Shown piece after piece: positions 35,096 to 44,765 of a stretch of DNA of 51,169 nt. The notes under the pieces were generated by a model. That model had not been told where the DNA came from. It did not search any database and saw nothing but the letters and a program-made list of their open reading frames with translations. The stretch comes from an uncultured Rhodoblastus sp. (GTDB lineage Bacteria; Pseudomonadota; Alphaproteobacteria; Rhizobiales; Beijerinckiaceae). Location: assembly GCF_903903185.1 (NCBI RefSeq), contig NZ_CAIUXT010000223.1, positions 1 to 51,169 on the forward strand, read 5' to 3'. The translations under genes were made by a program, and so were the position numbers. Within the stretch, counting starts at the first letter, position 1. Each line of letters begins with the position of its first letter.

Positions 35096-36310
35096 TCACC
35101 GCGCCGGCAGGAAGCCGAGCTTGTGCAGCAGCAGGGGCATGGTCAGACCCTGCGCCACGACGGAGAACACCACCACTGCGAAAGCGGCGACAATGATTTC
35201 GTCATGGTAGGGAAAGGACAAGGGCAGCGAAAGCGCCAGCGCCAGAGCCAGCGCCCCCCGCAGCCCGCCCCACCACAGCACATGCTGCTCCGCCAGCGGA
35301 ATGGCCCTCGGCGAAGGACGCAACATCAGGCAGAGCGGATAGACCGCAAGCGCCCGGCCGACCACAACCAGCGCGATGGCGATGGCGATGGCCGCGACGG
35401 GAAAGCCCTGGAACGGAATGGCCGCCACCCTCAGGCCGATCAGCAGGAAAATCAAGGAATTGGCGATGAAAGCGGCGAATTCCCAAAAGGCGATGGTGAA
35501 GGCGCGGCCTTCCGAGGAAATCTTGTTGTCCTGGGCTTCGGGGCGCAGCACGCCTAGATTGCCCATCAACAGGCCGGCGGCGACGGTGGCGAGAACGCCC
35601 GAGGCGTGAAAACTTTCTGCGAGCAGGAACGAGCCATAGGCCGCAACAGTGGTCAGGGCGGTCTCCACCAGATGGTCGTCGATCCGCCCGGCGATCAGAA
35701 TCGCCAGTCCGCCGCAGGCAAGGCCGACCGTTACGCCGCCGCCGATCATCGAGGCGACGATTTTGGCCATTTTCAAAGGAGAGAGCGGGTCGCCCGCCGT
35801 CGCCGCCACAAAGGTCAGCGCCAGCGCGAACAACACCGCCGCCGCCGCGTCGTTGAACAGGCTCTCGCTCTCGACCAGCAGTTTCAAACGGCCCCCGATG
35901 CCGGTGTCCTTGAACATGGCGAGGACGGCGATCGGATCGGTCGCGGCGATCAGGGCGCCGAACACCATTGCCGGGCCAATCGGCCATGCCAGCAGCTTGA
36001 TCATTCCGAGCGCCACCACCCCGGCGGAAACGAGGACGCCGAGCGTGGCGAGAACGAGCACGGGCGCCATGTCGCGCCGCAGTTCGCTCCAGTGGATGGA
36101 GAGCGCGGCCTCGAACAGCAGCGGCGGCAGAATGATCTCGAAAATGAAATCGTGCGTCAGCATGGCGCCGGTTTCGACGCCTGTCAGGGCCATGACGACG
36201 CCGGTGAACACCAGCCCGACTGTGTAGGGCAGATGAACCCGCCGGGCCAGGATCGCGACGACGATGCCCACGCAAAGATAGCCGATGGTGTGGGCCAGAA
36301 TATCGTCCAT
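35096..36310 (-). CDS. CPA1-type Na+/H+ antiporter
   Basis: 404 aa from ATG 36310 (MDDILAHTIGYLCVGIVVAI); the 13 codons before it are unlikely. About twelve membrane helices. Characteristic motifs are 'FIFEIILPPLLFEAAL', 'GALIAATDPIAVLAMFK' (ion-binding TDP region), 'ESLFNDAAAAVLFAL' (ND motif) and 'WWGGLRGALALAL'. There is no long cytosolic C-terminal tail. It is on the same strand as the polymerase gene, 101 bp downstream of it, with no evident functional tie to polysaccharide. Confidence 0.93.
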   Translation of the reverse strand: MDDILAHTIGYLCVGIVVAILARRVHLPYTVGLVFTGVVMALTGVETGAMLTHDFIFEIILPPLLFEAALSIHWSELRRDMAPVLVLATLGVLVSAGVVALGMIKLLAWPIGPAMVFGALIAATDPIAVLAMFKDTGIGGRLKLLVESESLFNDAAAAVLFALALTFVAATAGDPLSPLKMAKIVASMIGGGVTVGLACGGLAILIAGRIDDHLVETALTTVAAYGSFLLAESFHASGVLATVAAGLLMGNLGVLRPEAQDNKISSEGRAFTIAFWEFAAFIANSLIFLLIGLRVAAIPFQGFPVAAIAIAIALVVVGRALAVYPLCLMLRPSPRAIPLAEQHVLWWGGLRGALALALALSLPLSFPYHDEIIVAAFAVVVFSVVAQGLTMPLLLHKLGFLPAR

Positions 36311-36410
36311 GAAAAACCCTTCGTCCGGCCCTCGACAGGGAATCGGCACCGCACGTTACGAAGCGATGAAAAAGATGCAAGTTCGATCGGGGCTTTGGTC
36401 TGCGGGAACG

Positions 36411-37661
36411 TCAATCCCTGCAAGCCGGCCCGCCCTGCGACAGCCAGCGGCGGCGGGCCGCCTCTATGCCCCAGACCGCGCCAAGCGACACGTAGAACAT
36501 CCGCCAATGGTCGAGATCGATCTGAAAACCCTGCAGGAAAAACACGAAAGTCGCGGCAAACAGCACCTGCGCCGGCCGCGTCCAGGGATGGTGGGTCAGC
36601 GACTGGCGGAAGCCGACGAAAATCGTCGTCAGGGTGAGCAGGATAAAGCTGAAGCCGCCGAGCCAGCCGTTGGAGGCGAAGGCGTTGATATAGGAATTAT
36701 GCGGCTCCAGCCCGAAGGTCAGCCGGAATCGCAGCGGCCCGAAACCGTTCGGGCGCTCCAGCAGCATCGGGATCGAGCGAATCTGGTTGCCGAAACGCCC
36801 GTTCGGCCCCTGGTCATAATCCTGCGCGACGGCGGCGCGCTGGAAGAAGAAGTCGCGCACGCTGTCCACCGACAGCGCCGCCATCAGAGCCGCCGCCGCC
36901 AGCAGCGCCACGCCGGCGGCGCCCGAGACGATGCGCAGCCGCATTTTGGTCGAATCCGCCGTCTTGAACAAAAAGGCGACGACCAGGACCAGCGACACGA
37001 TGGCCGCGCCCCAAGAGCCGCGCGAAAACGAAAGGAACAGCGCGGCGAGGATCAGGGCGAGTCCTGGCAGCGCAAGCCAGATCCAGCGCCAGCGCCCGAG
37101 CAGCAGCCTTTGCGTCAGATAAAGCAGGCCGGTGACGAGATAGGAGCCCAGCACATTGGGGTCCTTGAACGGGGCCATGGCGCGGCCGTCCTTGATCCAT
37201 TCCTCGCCGGCGCCGAAAGCGCCAAACCAGCTGACGACGGCGATGGCGGCGGCGATGACGCAGGAAATCGTATAGCCGACCAGCAGCAGGTCGAGCCGCC
37301 GGCAGGTATTTTGCGACAGAAACAAAGCAAAAAACACCCCCGTCGAGGTGATGAACGTCGTGTGGGCCATGAAGTCGATCGGATCGGCCTCGTTCCACCA
37401 AGGAATCAGCGAGAGGAAGCCGCCAAAAGTCCAAAGTTCAAGGAACAGGATGAAGGGAAACACCGCGCGATGCAGCGTGAACCCGCCCAAAATCCATAGT
37501 CCGGCCGTGATCAGGATCAAGAAGTCATAGGGCGAGGGCTCGATGAAGACGATCGAGCCAGCGCTGACGGTCAGAAAGAAAAACCCGTCCACCAGCCGGC
37601 CATAGTCGAATCTCCGCCGCGCGCCGCGCGGCGTCGGCCCCGGCATCGCCAGATCGGTCAC
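36411..37661 (-). CDS. O-antigen ligase/polymerase-type membrane protein
   Basis: 416 aa from GTG 37661, which overlaps the stop of the upstream GT4 gene as GTGA and has GGGAGG seven bases before it. ATG-like alternatives lack a ribosome site. Ten or more membrane helices and a large periplasmic loop are present. The loop carries 'FSRGSWGA' and 'GPNGRFGNQ...IPMLLERPNGFG', and 'LEPHNSYINAFASNG' lies further on, the Wzy_C/WaaL signature region. It likely polymerises or transfers the repeat unit of the second polysaccharide. No equivalent was found in the first cluster. Confidence 0.88.
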   Translation of the reverse strand: MTDLAMPGPTPRGARRRFDYGRLVDGFFFLTVSAGSIVFIEPSPYDFLILITAGLWILGGFTLHRAVFPFILFLELWTFGGFLSLIPWWNEADPIDFMAHTTFITSTGVFFALFLSQNTCRRLDLLLVGYTISCVIAAAIAVVSWFGAFGAGEEWIKDGRAMAPFKDPNVLGSYLVTGLLYLTQRLLLGRWRWIWLALPGLALILAALFLSFSRGSWGAAIVSLVLVVAFLFKTADSTKMRLRIVSGAAGVALLAAAALMAALSVDSVRDFFFQRAAVAQDYDQGPNGRFGNQIRSIPMLLERPNGFGPLRFRLTFGLEPHNSYINAFASNGWLGGFSFILLTLTTIFVGFRQSLTHHPWTRPAQVLFAATFVFFLQGFQIDLDHWRMFYVSLGAVWGIEAARRRWLSQGGPACRD

Positions 37662-38830
37662 GGCGCGGCCTCCCACGCCGGCGCCTTGAACGTGGCCCGG
37701 CGCTCCAGCGCTTCGTCATAGGCTTCGAGGATGGCGTCGACCATGGCGGGGAGCGCGAATTTCCCGGCGACATGGCGCGTCAGCAGCGCATGTTGTTCGG
37801 CCTCGATCGGCGGGTCGGCGTCGATCGCCGCGATCATCGCTAGCGCCAGCGCGGCAACATCGTCAGGCGGGATCAGTTTTTCGCGCAGCGGGCCGAAAAT
37901 CTCGGGCAGGCCGCCGACATTGGTCGCGATGACGGTTTTTCCCGCGGCGATGGCTTCCAGCACGATATAGGGCAGGGATTCGCGGCGGCTCGGCGCGACC
38001 ACGACGCGGCCAAGCGCAAAAGCCGCCCGCGCCTCGCGCGGCGCGGCGAAAGAGACGGGACCGGCTAGGCCGTAAAGTGCGACAAGCGAGGTCAGCCGCT
38101 CCCGTTCGGCGCCCGATCCGACCACGACGAGGCGCGGCTTCCGCTTCCCGCCGGCATGGATTTGCGCCATGGCCTCGATCAGAAGGTCGACGCCCTTGAA
38201 GACGGATAATTCGCCGACATAGACGAAATCGGCGGCGTCCGGCGCGGCTTTTACACTGGCGAATTCCTCGCGCCGCAGGCCGTTCCTGACGACGCGCTGC
38301 AAGGCGGCCGTCGGTCCGACGCCTTGCCGGAAGGCCCGGGCGATGAAATCGCTTTCGAACAGCACGAGGTCGGTCCGTTTCGCCGCCAGCCGCTCGACCG
38401 ACATATAGAAGCCATGGCCCTGCTGGCGGTGAAAACTGCCGCCATGCGGCGTGTAGACCCGGATCGCGCCGCCGGCGCCAGGCAAGAAGCCGAGCGCCCG
38501 CGCGTAAAGCCCGCCTTTCGAGCCGTGGCCGTGGACGATATCGGGCGCAAGGTCGAGGGTTTGGCGATAGACATGGACGGTGGCCGGGAAGTCGCTCCAA
38601 TGGGGTTCGCGGCGCATCGGCAAGCGGGTCACGCCGAGGCTCAGATGGGGCGTCAGTTCGTCGAAGCGCCGACGCGCGACTTCTCCGCCGGTGTCCGCGT
38701 CGGCGATGACGCCGACCGTATGGCCGCGCGCCGCCTGTTCGCGACAAAGGTCGGCGACATGGCGGAACAGGCCGCCGACCGGGGCCCTCAGCACATGGAG
38801 AATGCGCAGGCTGCGCTGACGGGAGTGCAT
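37658..38830 (-). CDS. GT4 family glycosyltransferase
   Basis: 390 aa. It begins 'LRILHVLRAPVGGLFRHVADLCREQ', then 'PDIVHGHGSKGGLYARALG', 'VYTPHGGSF', 'FVYVGELSVFKGVDLLIEAMA' and 'VVAPSRRESLPYIVLEAIAAG'. These are the standard acceptor and nucleotide-sugar motifs of GT-B glycosyltransferases. It is translationally coupled (GTGA) to the polymerase gene and lies 79 bp downstream of the wza-like gene, forming one operon. Confidence 0.92.
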   Translation of the reverse strand: MHSRQRSLRILHVLRAPVGGLFRHVADLCREQAARGHTVGVIADADTGGEVARRRFDELTPHLSLGVTRLPMRREPHWSDFPATVHVYRQTLDLAPDIVHGHGSKGGLYARALGFLPGAGGAIRVYTPHGGSFHRQQGHGFYMSVERLAAKRTDLVLFESDFIARAFRQGVGPTAALQRVVRNGLRREEFASVKAAPDAADFVYVGELSVFKGVDLLIEAMAQIHAGGKRKPRLVVVGSGAERERLTSLVALYGLAGPVSFAAPREARAAFALGRVVVAPSRRESLPYIVLEAIAAGKTVIATNVGGLPEIFGPLREKLIPPDDVAALALAMIAAIDADPPIEAEQHALLTRHVAGKFALPAMVDAILEAYDEALERRATFKAPAWEAAP

Positions 38831-38909
38831 CTGTCCGGCTTCCTGAAACCGGATGGTTTTATCGCTGGAACATTAAAAAACCGGGCGCCGGACAGGCGCG
38901 CGATCGCGT

Positions 38910-39470
38910 TCAGAAAAACCGCTCCTGAATAAGAATCGTGTCGCCGGGTCTGACCGGCTGGTTGATCGGCGCCTCGAAGGTGATCGTGCGACTGTCCTCG
39001 TTGCGCGTCAGTTGCGCGCTGTCCTTGCGGGCGCGCGGCGAAAAACCGCCGGCGATGGCCACCGCCGTCTCGACCGTCATGCCGTTGACGAAGGGATATT
39101 GGCCCGATGTCGTGACTTCGCCGAGCACGAAGAACGGCCGGTAGGCCTCGACTTCGACCGAGACGCGCGGCTCGCGCACATAGCCGTCGCGCAATTTTCG
39201 TTCGATTTCGCGCGAAAGCTGCGCGGTGGTGCGGCCATTGGCGGGAACCAGCCCGATCAACGGCATGGCGATCTGGCCGGAACTGTCCACCGCGAAGGAA
39301 TTGCTGAGCGAATCCTGGCCGAACACAATGACGCGGACCCGGTCGCCGGGGGCCAAAGTATAGACCGTGCGGGGCTGCGACTGGATCTCGACGACGTCGT
39401 TGCGCGGATTGGCGCAGCCTTGCAGCGTCGCGGCCATGGCGAGGCAGATCAACAGAATGGCTCGGCGCAT
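38910..39470 (-). CDS. Second Wza-type polysaccharide export lipoprotein
   Basis: 186 aa from ATG 39470; an ATG six codons upstream (39488) is also possible. The signal peptide ends in lipobox LQGC ('AATLQGCANP'), so it is a true outer-membrane lipoprotein, unlike the copy at 12981. A polysaccharide export domain ('YTLAPGDRVRVIVFGQDSLS', 'GQIAMPLIGLVPANGRT') and one SLBB domain ('FFVLGEVTTSGQYPFVNGMT') follow. It has one SLBB, so it is shorter than the EpsE copy. It is divergent from the Wzz-kinase fusion gene, its expected partner. Confidence 0.92.
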   Translation of the reverse strand: MRRAILLICLAMAATLQGCANPRNDVVEIQSQPRTVYTLAPGDRVRVIVFGQDSLSNSFAVDSSGQIAMPLIGLVPANGRTTAQLSREIERKLRDGYVREPRVSVEVEAYRPFFVLGEVTTSGQYPFVNGMTVETAVAIAGGFSPRARKDSAQLTRNEDSRTITFEAPINQPVRPGDTILIQERFF

Positions 39471-39655
39471 GGGCAGTGACCTGATCATTAAAGCGTTTTT
39501 TACGGATAAAAGCGCTCTGGCGACCGCCGTGGCCTCGCGATTTTTCAGCCACACTATCGGCTTATGGTTAACCGAACCTTGTTGGCGGACCGGTCTCCAT
39601 TAACCCGGTTTCAACCATGATCGACCTAGGCTGGGGCAGGGCGACGGAGTGGGCG

Positions 39656-41962
39656 ATGGGTACGAAACAGCTTGAATTCCGGGCGGAGGAAGGACCCGAC
39701 GAAGTCGATCTCGACGGCGTGCTGGCGGCTCTTCGCCGCAACAGCGCGCGGATCGCCGCCGTGACGCTCGCCGCGACGGCGGCGGCGCTGCTGTTCTGCC
39801 TGATGGTCAAGCCGCGCTATCTCGCCGAATCGCGGATTCTCGTCGAGAATCAGGAAAGCTATTTCACCCGGGCTGATCCCGACGGCTCGCGCCTGGCCGA
39901 TGCGCCGGCGCTGCTCGACGCCGAGGAGATCAACAGCCAGATTCAACTCCTTACCTCGCGCGATCTTGCCCGCAAGGCCATTGCCGTCCTCGGGCTCAAG
40001 GGCGATGCGGAATTCGACGCCGCCGCCGAGCAAGACAATTTCTTAAAGCGCGTTTTGTCGGCGCTGGGGGCGGGCGCGTCCGACCGGGCGCTTGAAGACC
40101 GGTTGCTGACCCGTTTCTTCGACCATCTGACCGTGATGTCGCCGGCCAAGACCCGGGTGCTGCAGGTTGAGTTCACCTCGCGCGATCCCGATCTCGCGGC
40201 GAGGGCCGCCAATGTCGTCGCCGATCTCTATATCGAGCTCAAGGGCGAGGCCAAGCGCGACAGCGCCATCCAGGCGGCGCGCAACCTGAAGCCGCTGATC
40301 GCCGCGCTGGAGGCGCGCGCCGCGCAAGCGGACGCCAGGGTCGAGGAATATCGCGCGGAAAACGGCCTGTTCGACAATGGCCAGAACGCCACCGTGCCGG
40401 CGCAGCAATTGGGCGAAATCGCCGCGAAGCTCGCTGAGGCGCGCGCCGCGCAATCGGAAGCCGAGGCGCGGGCGCGGTCCTTGCGCGACTTGCTGCGCGA
40501 GGGCCGTCTCGCCGACGCCGGCGACATATCGAGCAACGATCTGGTGCGCCGCATCGCCGAGCAAAGGGTGGTCGCGCGCTCCCAGCTCGCCTCCGAATCG
40601 CGCACGTTATTGCCGGCCCATCCGCGCATCAAGGAGCTGAAGGCGCAACTGGCCGAACTCGACAAGCAATTGCGGCTGGCGGTCGACAAGGCGGCGCGCG
40701 GCCTCGATAATGACGCGCGCGTCGCCGGCGGGCGGGTCGATAATCTCGCCGCGCTGTTGGAGGACCAGAAACGCGCGGTCGCCGTGTCCAGCGCCAGCGA
40801 GACGCGGCTGCGCGAATTGCAGCGCGAAGACAAGATTCTCAAGGACCAGCTCGCCAGCGAGGCGGCGAAATATCAGGCGGCGCTGGCGCGCGCCGATTCC
40901 GGGTCGGCGCCGCCCGACGCGCGCATCATTTCGCGCGCCTTGGCGCCAAGCCAACCGGTGTTTCCAAAAAAAGGACCGATCGTGATTTTTGCCGCCTTGG
41001 CCGGGCTGGCGTTCTCGGTCGGCTTCCTCGCGGCGCGCGAAATGACCCGGCAGCGCCGGGAGGAGGCGCCTTTGGCGCCGCCGGCGCCGCGCGAAACGGT
41101 TGGCGCGCCGGCCGCCGCGCCCGAAGCCGACCTTCCCGCACCGCCCGAGCCGGCGCCTGTGTTGCAGCGGCTCAAACAGGCGGTCTCCGATTTTTCGACG
41201 CCAGCTTTGGCGCTCGAAGGCGCGGAGGCGGTTCTCGACGCGCCGGAACCTCAGGCGGAGGGGCAAGCGGCTATGCCCGACGGCCAAAAAATTTCGGCGC
41301 CGGTTCTTGCTGAGCTCACGGCGGCCTTGCCATCCGAGCCGCCTGTCGCACAAGCGGCCCCGGCGACGCGCGAGGCCCGGAAATGTTCGCCGGTCCTCAC
41401 CGAGCGGATCGCCCGGGCGGCGATTTCCGGCGGCGTCAAGGTGCTGATCGTCTGCGCCGAGGACAGCGCGCCCGCGCGCCCCAGCCTCAAAATCGCGCGG
41501 GCTCTGGCGAGGGAAGGCCGCGCCATGCTCACGCAGGTTGACGAGGAGGATGTTTTCCTGCACGCCGCCCTCGAACAGGCCGACGGCGCGGGAATCGCCG
41601 GAGAATCGCAACCGGGTCTGGCGCAATTGCTCAAGGGCGAGGCCTCCTTCGCGCAGGCCATCTACCGCGACGCGGCGTCGCGCCTGCACATCGTCCAGGC
41701 GGGCGGCCCGGTCGAGACCGAAGACGGCGATCTCGGGCTTGTTCTCGACGCGCTGGCCGCGACCTATGATTTCGTGCTGATCGCCGGGGGCCGGGGCCTG
41801 GCCGCGACCTCGCTCGCCGCCGAGGCCGACCTGACGGTGATTTTTGCCGGCGACGCGCGGATGCGGGAATATCTGCGCGACGATTTCACGGAGGCCGGAG
41901 CGCGGGAAGTCATCCTCGCCGCGTTGGATTCGGGCGGCGAGGCGGTCGAAATCGCGGCGTGA
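39656..41962 (+). CDS. Wzz-kinase fusion (ExoP-like) with degenerate kinase domain
   Basis: 768 aa from ATG 39656, with GGAG six bases upstream. A Wzz N-domain with membrane helix (~residues 32-50), a long coiled-coil periplasmic part (to ~440) and a second helix (~443-460) precede a Pro/Ala/Glu-rich linker of ~130 residues. A C-terminal domain from ~580 aligns with BY-kinases. Where the P-loop should be, the sequence reads 'VLIVCAEDSAPARPSLKIAR', without Gly-Lys-Ser/Thr. Walker A' is 'AMLTQVDEED', and 'FVLIAGG' sits where Walker B should be with Asp missing. It still looks folded and is not interrupted. It likely controls chain length without phosphorylating itself (inference). Confidence 0.87.
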   Translation: MGTKQLEFRAEEGPDEVDLDGVLAALRRNSARIAAVTLAATAAALLFCLMVKPRYLAESRILVENQESYFTRADPDGSRLADAPALLDAEEINSQIQLLTSRDLARKAIAVLGLKGDAEFDAAAEQDNFLKRVLSALGAGASDRALEDRLLTRFFDHLTVMSPAKTRVLQVEFTSRDPDLAARAANVVADLYIELKGEAKRDSAIQAARNLKPLIAALEARAAQADARVEEYRAENGLFDNGQNATVPAQQLGEIAAKLAEARAAQSEAEARARSLRDLLREGRLADAGDISSNDLVRRIAEQRVVARSQLASESRTLLPAHPRIKELKAQLAELDKQLRLAVDKAARGLDNDARVAGGRVDNLAALLEDQKRAVAVSSASETRLRELQREDKILKDQLASEAAKYQAALARADSGSAPPDARIISRALAPSQPVFPKKGPIVIFAALAGLAFSVGFLAAREMTRQRREEAPLAPPAPRETVGAPAAAPEADLPAPPEPAPVLQRLKQAVSDFSTPALALEGAEAVLDAPEPQAEGQAAMPDGQKISAPVLAELTAALPSEPPVAQAAPATREARKCSPVLTERIARAAISGGVKVLIVCAEDSAPARPSLKIARALAREGRAMLTQVDEEDVFLHAALEQADGAGIAGESQPGLAQLLKGEASFAQAIYRDAASRLHIVQAGGPVETEDGDLGLVLDALAATYDFVLIAGGRGLAATSLAAEADLTVIFAGDARMREYLRDDFTEAGAREVILAALDSGGEAVEIAA

Positions 41963-42034
41963 GATATGATCCCGGCGACTTTGACTTGGACGCCCGCCCA
42001 GCCTTTAATGGCCGCCATCAAACCGGAGGCCTCC

Positions 42035-42517
42035 ATGAGCGAATTCGCCGATATCCAGGTCGAGACCATCGACGGCGCGCAGCAGAAACTGGGCGATTAC
42101 GCGGGCAAAGTCCTGCTGATCGTCAATGTCGCCAGCAAATGCGGCTTTACGCCGCAATATGCCGGGCTGGAGGCGCTGCAACGCCGCTTTGCCGCGAAAG
42201 GCTTCGACGTGCTGGGCTTTCCCTGCGACCAGTTCGGCCATCAGGAGCCCGGCGACGAGAAGGAAATCAAGAGCTTCTGCACGCTCAAATATGACGTGAC
42301 CTTCCCGCTGTTCGCCAAGATCGAGGTCAATGGCGAGGGCGCGCATCCGCTTTATCGCTACTTGAAGAAACAGGCCCCCGGCCTGCTCGGCACCGAGGGC
42401 ATCAAATGGAATTTCAGCAAGTTTCTGGTCGGTCGCGACGGCCGGGTCCTGAAGCGCTACGCCCCGACCGAAAAGCCGGAGGATATTGCGGGCGACATTG
42501 AAAAGGCGCTGGGGTGA
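42035..42517 (+). CDS. Glutathione peroxidase family protein
   Basis: 160 aa from ATG 42035, with GGAGG five bases upstream; the earlier ATG at 41966 overlaps nothing useful. Cys36 in 'NVASKCGFTPQY' is the peroxidatic residue (Cys type, not selenium). Gln in 'FPCDQFGHQEPG' and Trp in 'KWNFSKFLV' complete the tetrad region. Such enzymes reduce hydrogen or lipid peroxides, mostly using thioredoxin. It is a stand-alone gene 72 bp after the Wzz fusion. Confidence 0.95.
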   Translation: MSEFADIQVETIDGAQQKLGDYAGKVLLIVNVASKCGFTPQYAGLEALQRRFAAKGFDVLGFPCDQFGHQEPGDEKEIKSFCTLKYDVTFPLFAKIEVNGEGAHPLYRYLKKQAPGLLGTEGIKWNFSKFLVGRDGRVLKRYAPTEKPEDIAGDIEKALG

Positions 42518-42523
42518 AAGCCT

Positions 42524-43447
42524 TCACTCGCCCCTTCGCGCGCCAAGATCGCGGTAATAGTCGGAAATCTGCTCGAACCAGATGTGGCGCGATTCGAGAT
42601 GGTCGGCGCCAGCGACGCGTTCGGGCAGGCGCAGATCGCTGACCAGGGCGTCGATTTCGCGCCGCGCCGATTTCTGCGAGGCCGTCAGGGTGTGATGGAA
42701 CTCTTCGAGCGCGTCGAGCGCGGTCAGGCCGAGCGGAAACAATTCGCGAAAGATCACGCGGTCATGCAGCCCTTCGGCGACGCGGAACCGCAATTCCACC
42801 GCGAGTTTGCGAAGGGTCTGGTCGACCTGGCGCGCATTGTTGGTTTGCAGCGTCGCCACGCGATTGCGCACCATGATCCAGTCGATCAGGCCATTGTCGA
42901 CGAGGCGGCGCTTGCGTCGCGCCTCCAGCACGATTTCGGCATATTGCGCCACCATGCCGCGCTGGCTGCGGTCGTGATGCACCCGCGACAGCACGTCCAT
43001 GTCGATAAAGCTGTCGTTCATCGGCGAAATCAGCGTGTCGGCGAGCGAATGGGCGAGTCGCATCAGATAGGAATCGCTGGCCGGCGTGTCGATCACGACA
43101 AATTCATAATCATGCTCGACCTCGCCGATGGCTTCGGCGAAGACCGCGAATTCGGCGGTCTCGCTGTCCTGCCGGTTGGGTGATTCGCTGCGGTCGGGGG
43201 CGAAATGTTTCGGCAATTCGACCTTCCATGGCGCGGTCCTGGCCCAGGAGGCGCGATTTTCGAAAAACCGCGTCAGCGTGCGCTGGCGGATGTCGAGGTC
43301 GATGGTGGCGACGCGATAGCCTGCCTTCATCAGCGCGACGGCAAGATGGATCGACAGGGTGGACTTGCCGGAGCCGCCCTTTTCATTGGCGACGACAATC
43401 ACATGGGCGGCGCGCAGTTCGGGCGCTTCGTCAGCGTCGAAGGTCAT
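42524..43447 (-). CDS. mipZ: MipZ, division-plane positioning ATPase
   Basis: 307 aa. It is a ParA/MinD-type ATPase with the deviant Walker A 'ANEKGGSGKST' (20-30), 'VATIDLDIRQRTLTRFFENR' and Walker B-like 'FVVIDTPASDSYLMRLAHS'. The C-terminal half has 'NRVATLQTNNARQVDQTL' and 'LFPLGLTALD', typical of MipZ. In Caulobacter and relatives MipZ forms a gradient from the poles that blocks FtsZ assembly away from midcell. It supports an alphaproteobacterial origin. It converges with the peroxidase gene. Confidence 0.94.
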   Translation of the reverse strand: MTFDADEAPELRAAHVIVVANEKGGSGKSTLSIHLAVALMKAGYRVATIDLDIRQRTLTRFFENRASWARTAPWKVELPKHFAPDRSESPNRQDSETAEFAVFAEAIGEVEHDYEFVVIDTPASDSYLMRLAHSLADTLISPMNDSFIDMDVLSRVHHDRSQRGMVAQYAEIVLEARRKRRLVDNGLIDWIMVRNRVATLQTNNARQVDQTLRKLAVELRFRVAEGLHDRVIFRELFPLGLTALDALEEFHHTLTASQKSARREIDALVSDLRLPERVAGADHLESRHIWFEQISDYYRDLGARRGE

Positions 43448-43515
43448 TATCCGATTTGCGCTCCAGAATGGTTAACCGTTGCTTAACGCCAAAGGCTTCG
43501 CGCGGCAACGGGACT

Positions 43516-44718
43516 TCAGGCCGAATAGATCCAGTTCTGACGCCTGAGCAGCCGGTCCGGGCCGGACGCGCGCATCACGAGGTCGCGGGCGAACGCCTTG
43601 AACCCGGACAGGTGATAAATCTCGCCCTGGTCGCGCGAAGCCTGCTGGATGCGGCCCGCGCGGGCTTTTCGCGCGGAGGAATATTCCGCCAGCGCGCCCG
43701 CCGCGTCTTTCGGTCGGGCCTTGACCGCGCCCGCCAGGGCGCGCGCATCCTCGATCGCCTGCGCCGCGCCCTGCGCCAGATAGGGCAGCATGGGATGGGC
43801 GGCGTCGCCGAGCACGGCGGTGCGGCCCCGCGCCCAGGGATCGATCGGCGGCCGGTCGAACAGCGGCCAGCGCAGCCAATTGTCGCCGGCGCCGATCAGG
43901 TCGAGCGCCTCGCGCGTCCAGTTCCTGAAACGGTTGAGCAAAAATTTCCGGTCGCCCTGATTGTTCCAGAAATCGCCGGCCTCGCCATCGCCGCGCCAGC
44001 TGTCCTCGACCAGAGCGACGACATTGACCACCTGGCCGCCGCGCAGCGGATAATGAACGAGATGCGCCCTGTCGCCGAGCCACAGATTGGAGGCGGGGCG
44101 GCGCATTGCCTCCGGCAGGCCGTCGGCGGGCAGCAGGGTTCGCCATGCGGTATGGCCGGTATAGACGGGCCTGTCGTTTTCATCGCCAAGCAAGCGCGAG
44201 CGCACCACCGAGCGCAGGCCGTCCGCGCCGATCAGCGCTTCGCCGGCGGCGCGACGGAAATCGTCGTTGTCGCGATAGGTGACGGCGACGCCGCGCTCGT
44301 CTTCGATGAAACCGGTCAGCGTGGCGTCGGTGCGGATTTCGATGAGGGGGCTTTTTTGCGCCTGTTGCAGCAGGGCCGAAAGCAGGTCGGCGCGATGCAC
44401 GTTCAGATAGGGCGCGCCCCAGCGTTGTTCGGAGTTTTCAAGCGACAGACGGGCCAGATCGGCGCCATCGGTCCCGCGCCGGATGCGCACCATTTGCGGG
44501 GCGACGGCGGCGCCGTCAAGCAGTTCCAGTACGCCCCAGTCGCGCAGGATGCGGCAGGCGTTGGGCGCGAGCTGCAGGCCGGCCCCGACCTCGCGGAACG
44601 CCGGCGCGCGCTCCAGCACGAGGCAGGCGCGATCGATTTGCGCGAGCGCCAGCGCCGCCGACAGACCGCCGACGCCGCCGCCGGCGATCACAATGGGGTC
44701 ACGCGAAGTCAAGGACAT
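43516..44718 (-). CDS. FAD-dependent monooxygenase (salicylate-hydroxylase-like)
   Basis: 400 aa. FAD-binding motif 'VIAGGGVGGLSAALALAQ' at residues 10-27, the 'LIGADGLRSVVR' DG motif around 165 and the second FAD motif 'RTAVLGDAAHPMLPYLAQGA' near 290. These are the three fingerprints of class A flavin hydroxylases. The substrate cannot be inferred; ubiquinone-ring or aromatic hydroxylases share this form. Confidence 0.93.
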   Translation of the reverse strand: MSLTSRDPIVIAGGGVGGLSAALALAQIDRACLVLERAPAFREVGAGLQLAPNACRILRDWGVLELLDGAAVAPQMVRIRRGTDGADLARLSLENSEQRWGAPYLNVHRADLLSALLQQAQKSPLIEIRTDATLTGFIEDERGVAVTYRDNDDFRRAAGEALIGADGLRSVVRSRLLGDENDRPVYTGHTAWRTLLPADGLPEAMRRPASNLWLGDRAHLVHYPLRGGQVVNVVALVEDSWRGDGEAGDFWNNQGDRKFLLNRFRNWTREALDLIGAGDNWLRWPLFDRPPIDPWARGRTAVLGDAAHPMLPYLAQGAAQAIEDARALAGAVKARPKDAAGALAEYSSARKARAGRIQQASRDQGEIYHLSGFKAFARDLVMRASGPDRLLRRQNWIYSA

Positions 44719-44765
44719 GCTCCGGCCATGAAAACCCTTCGCGGCGCATTTTCAGGCGGCCAAAT

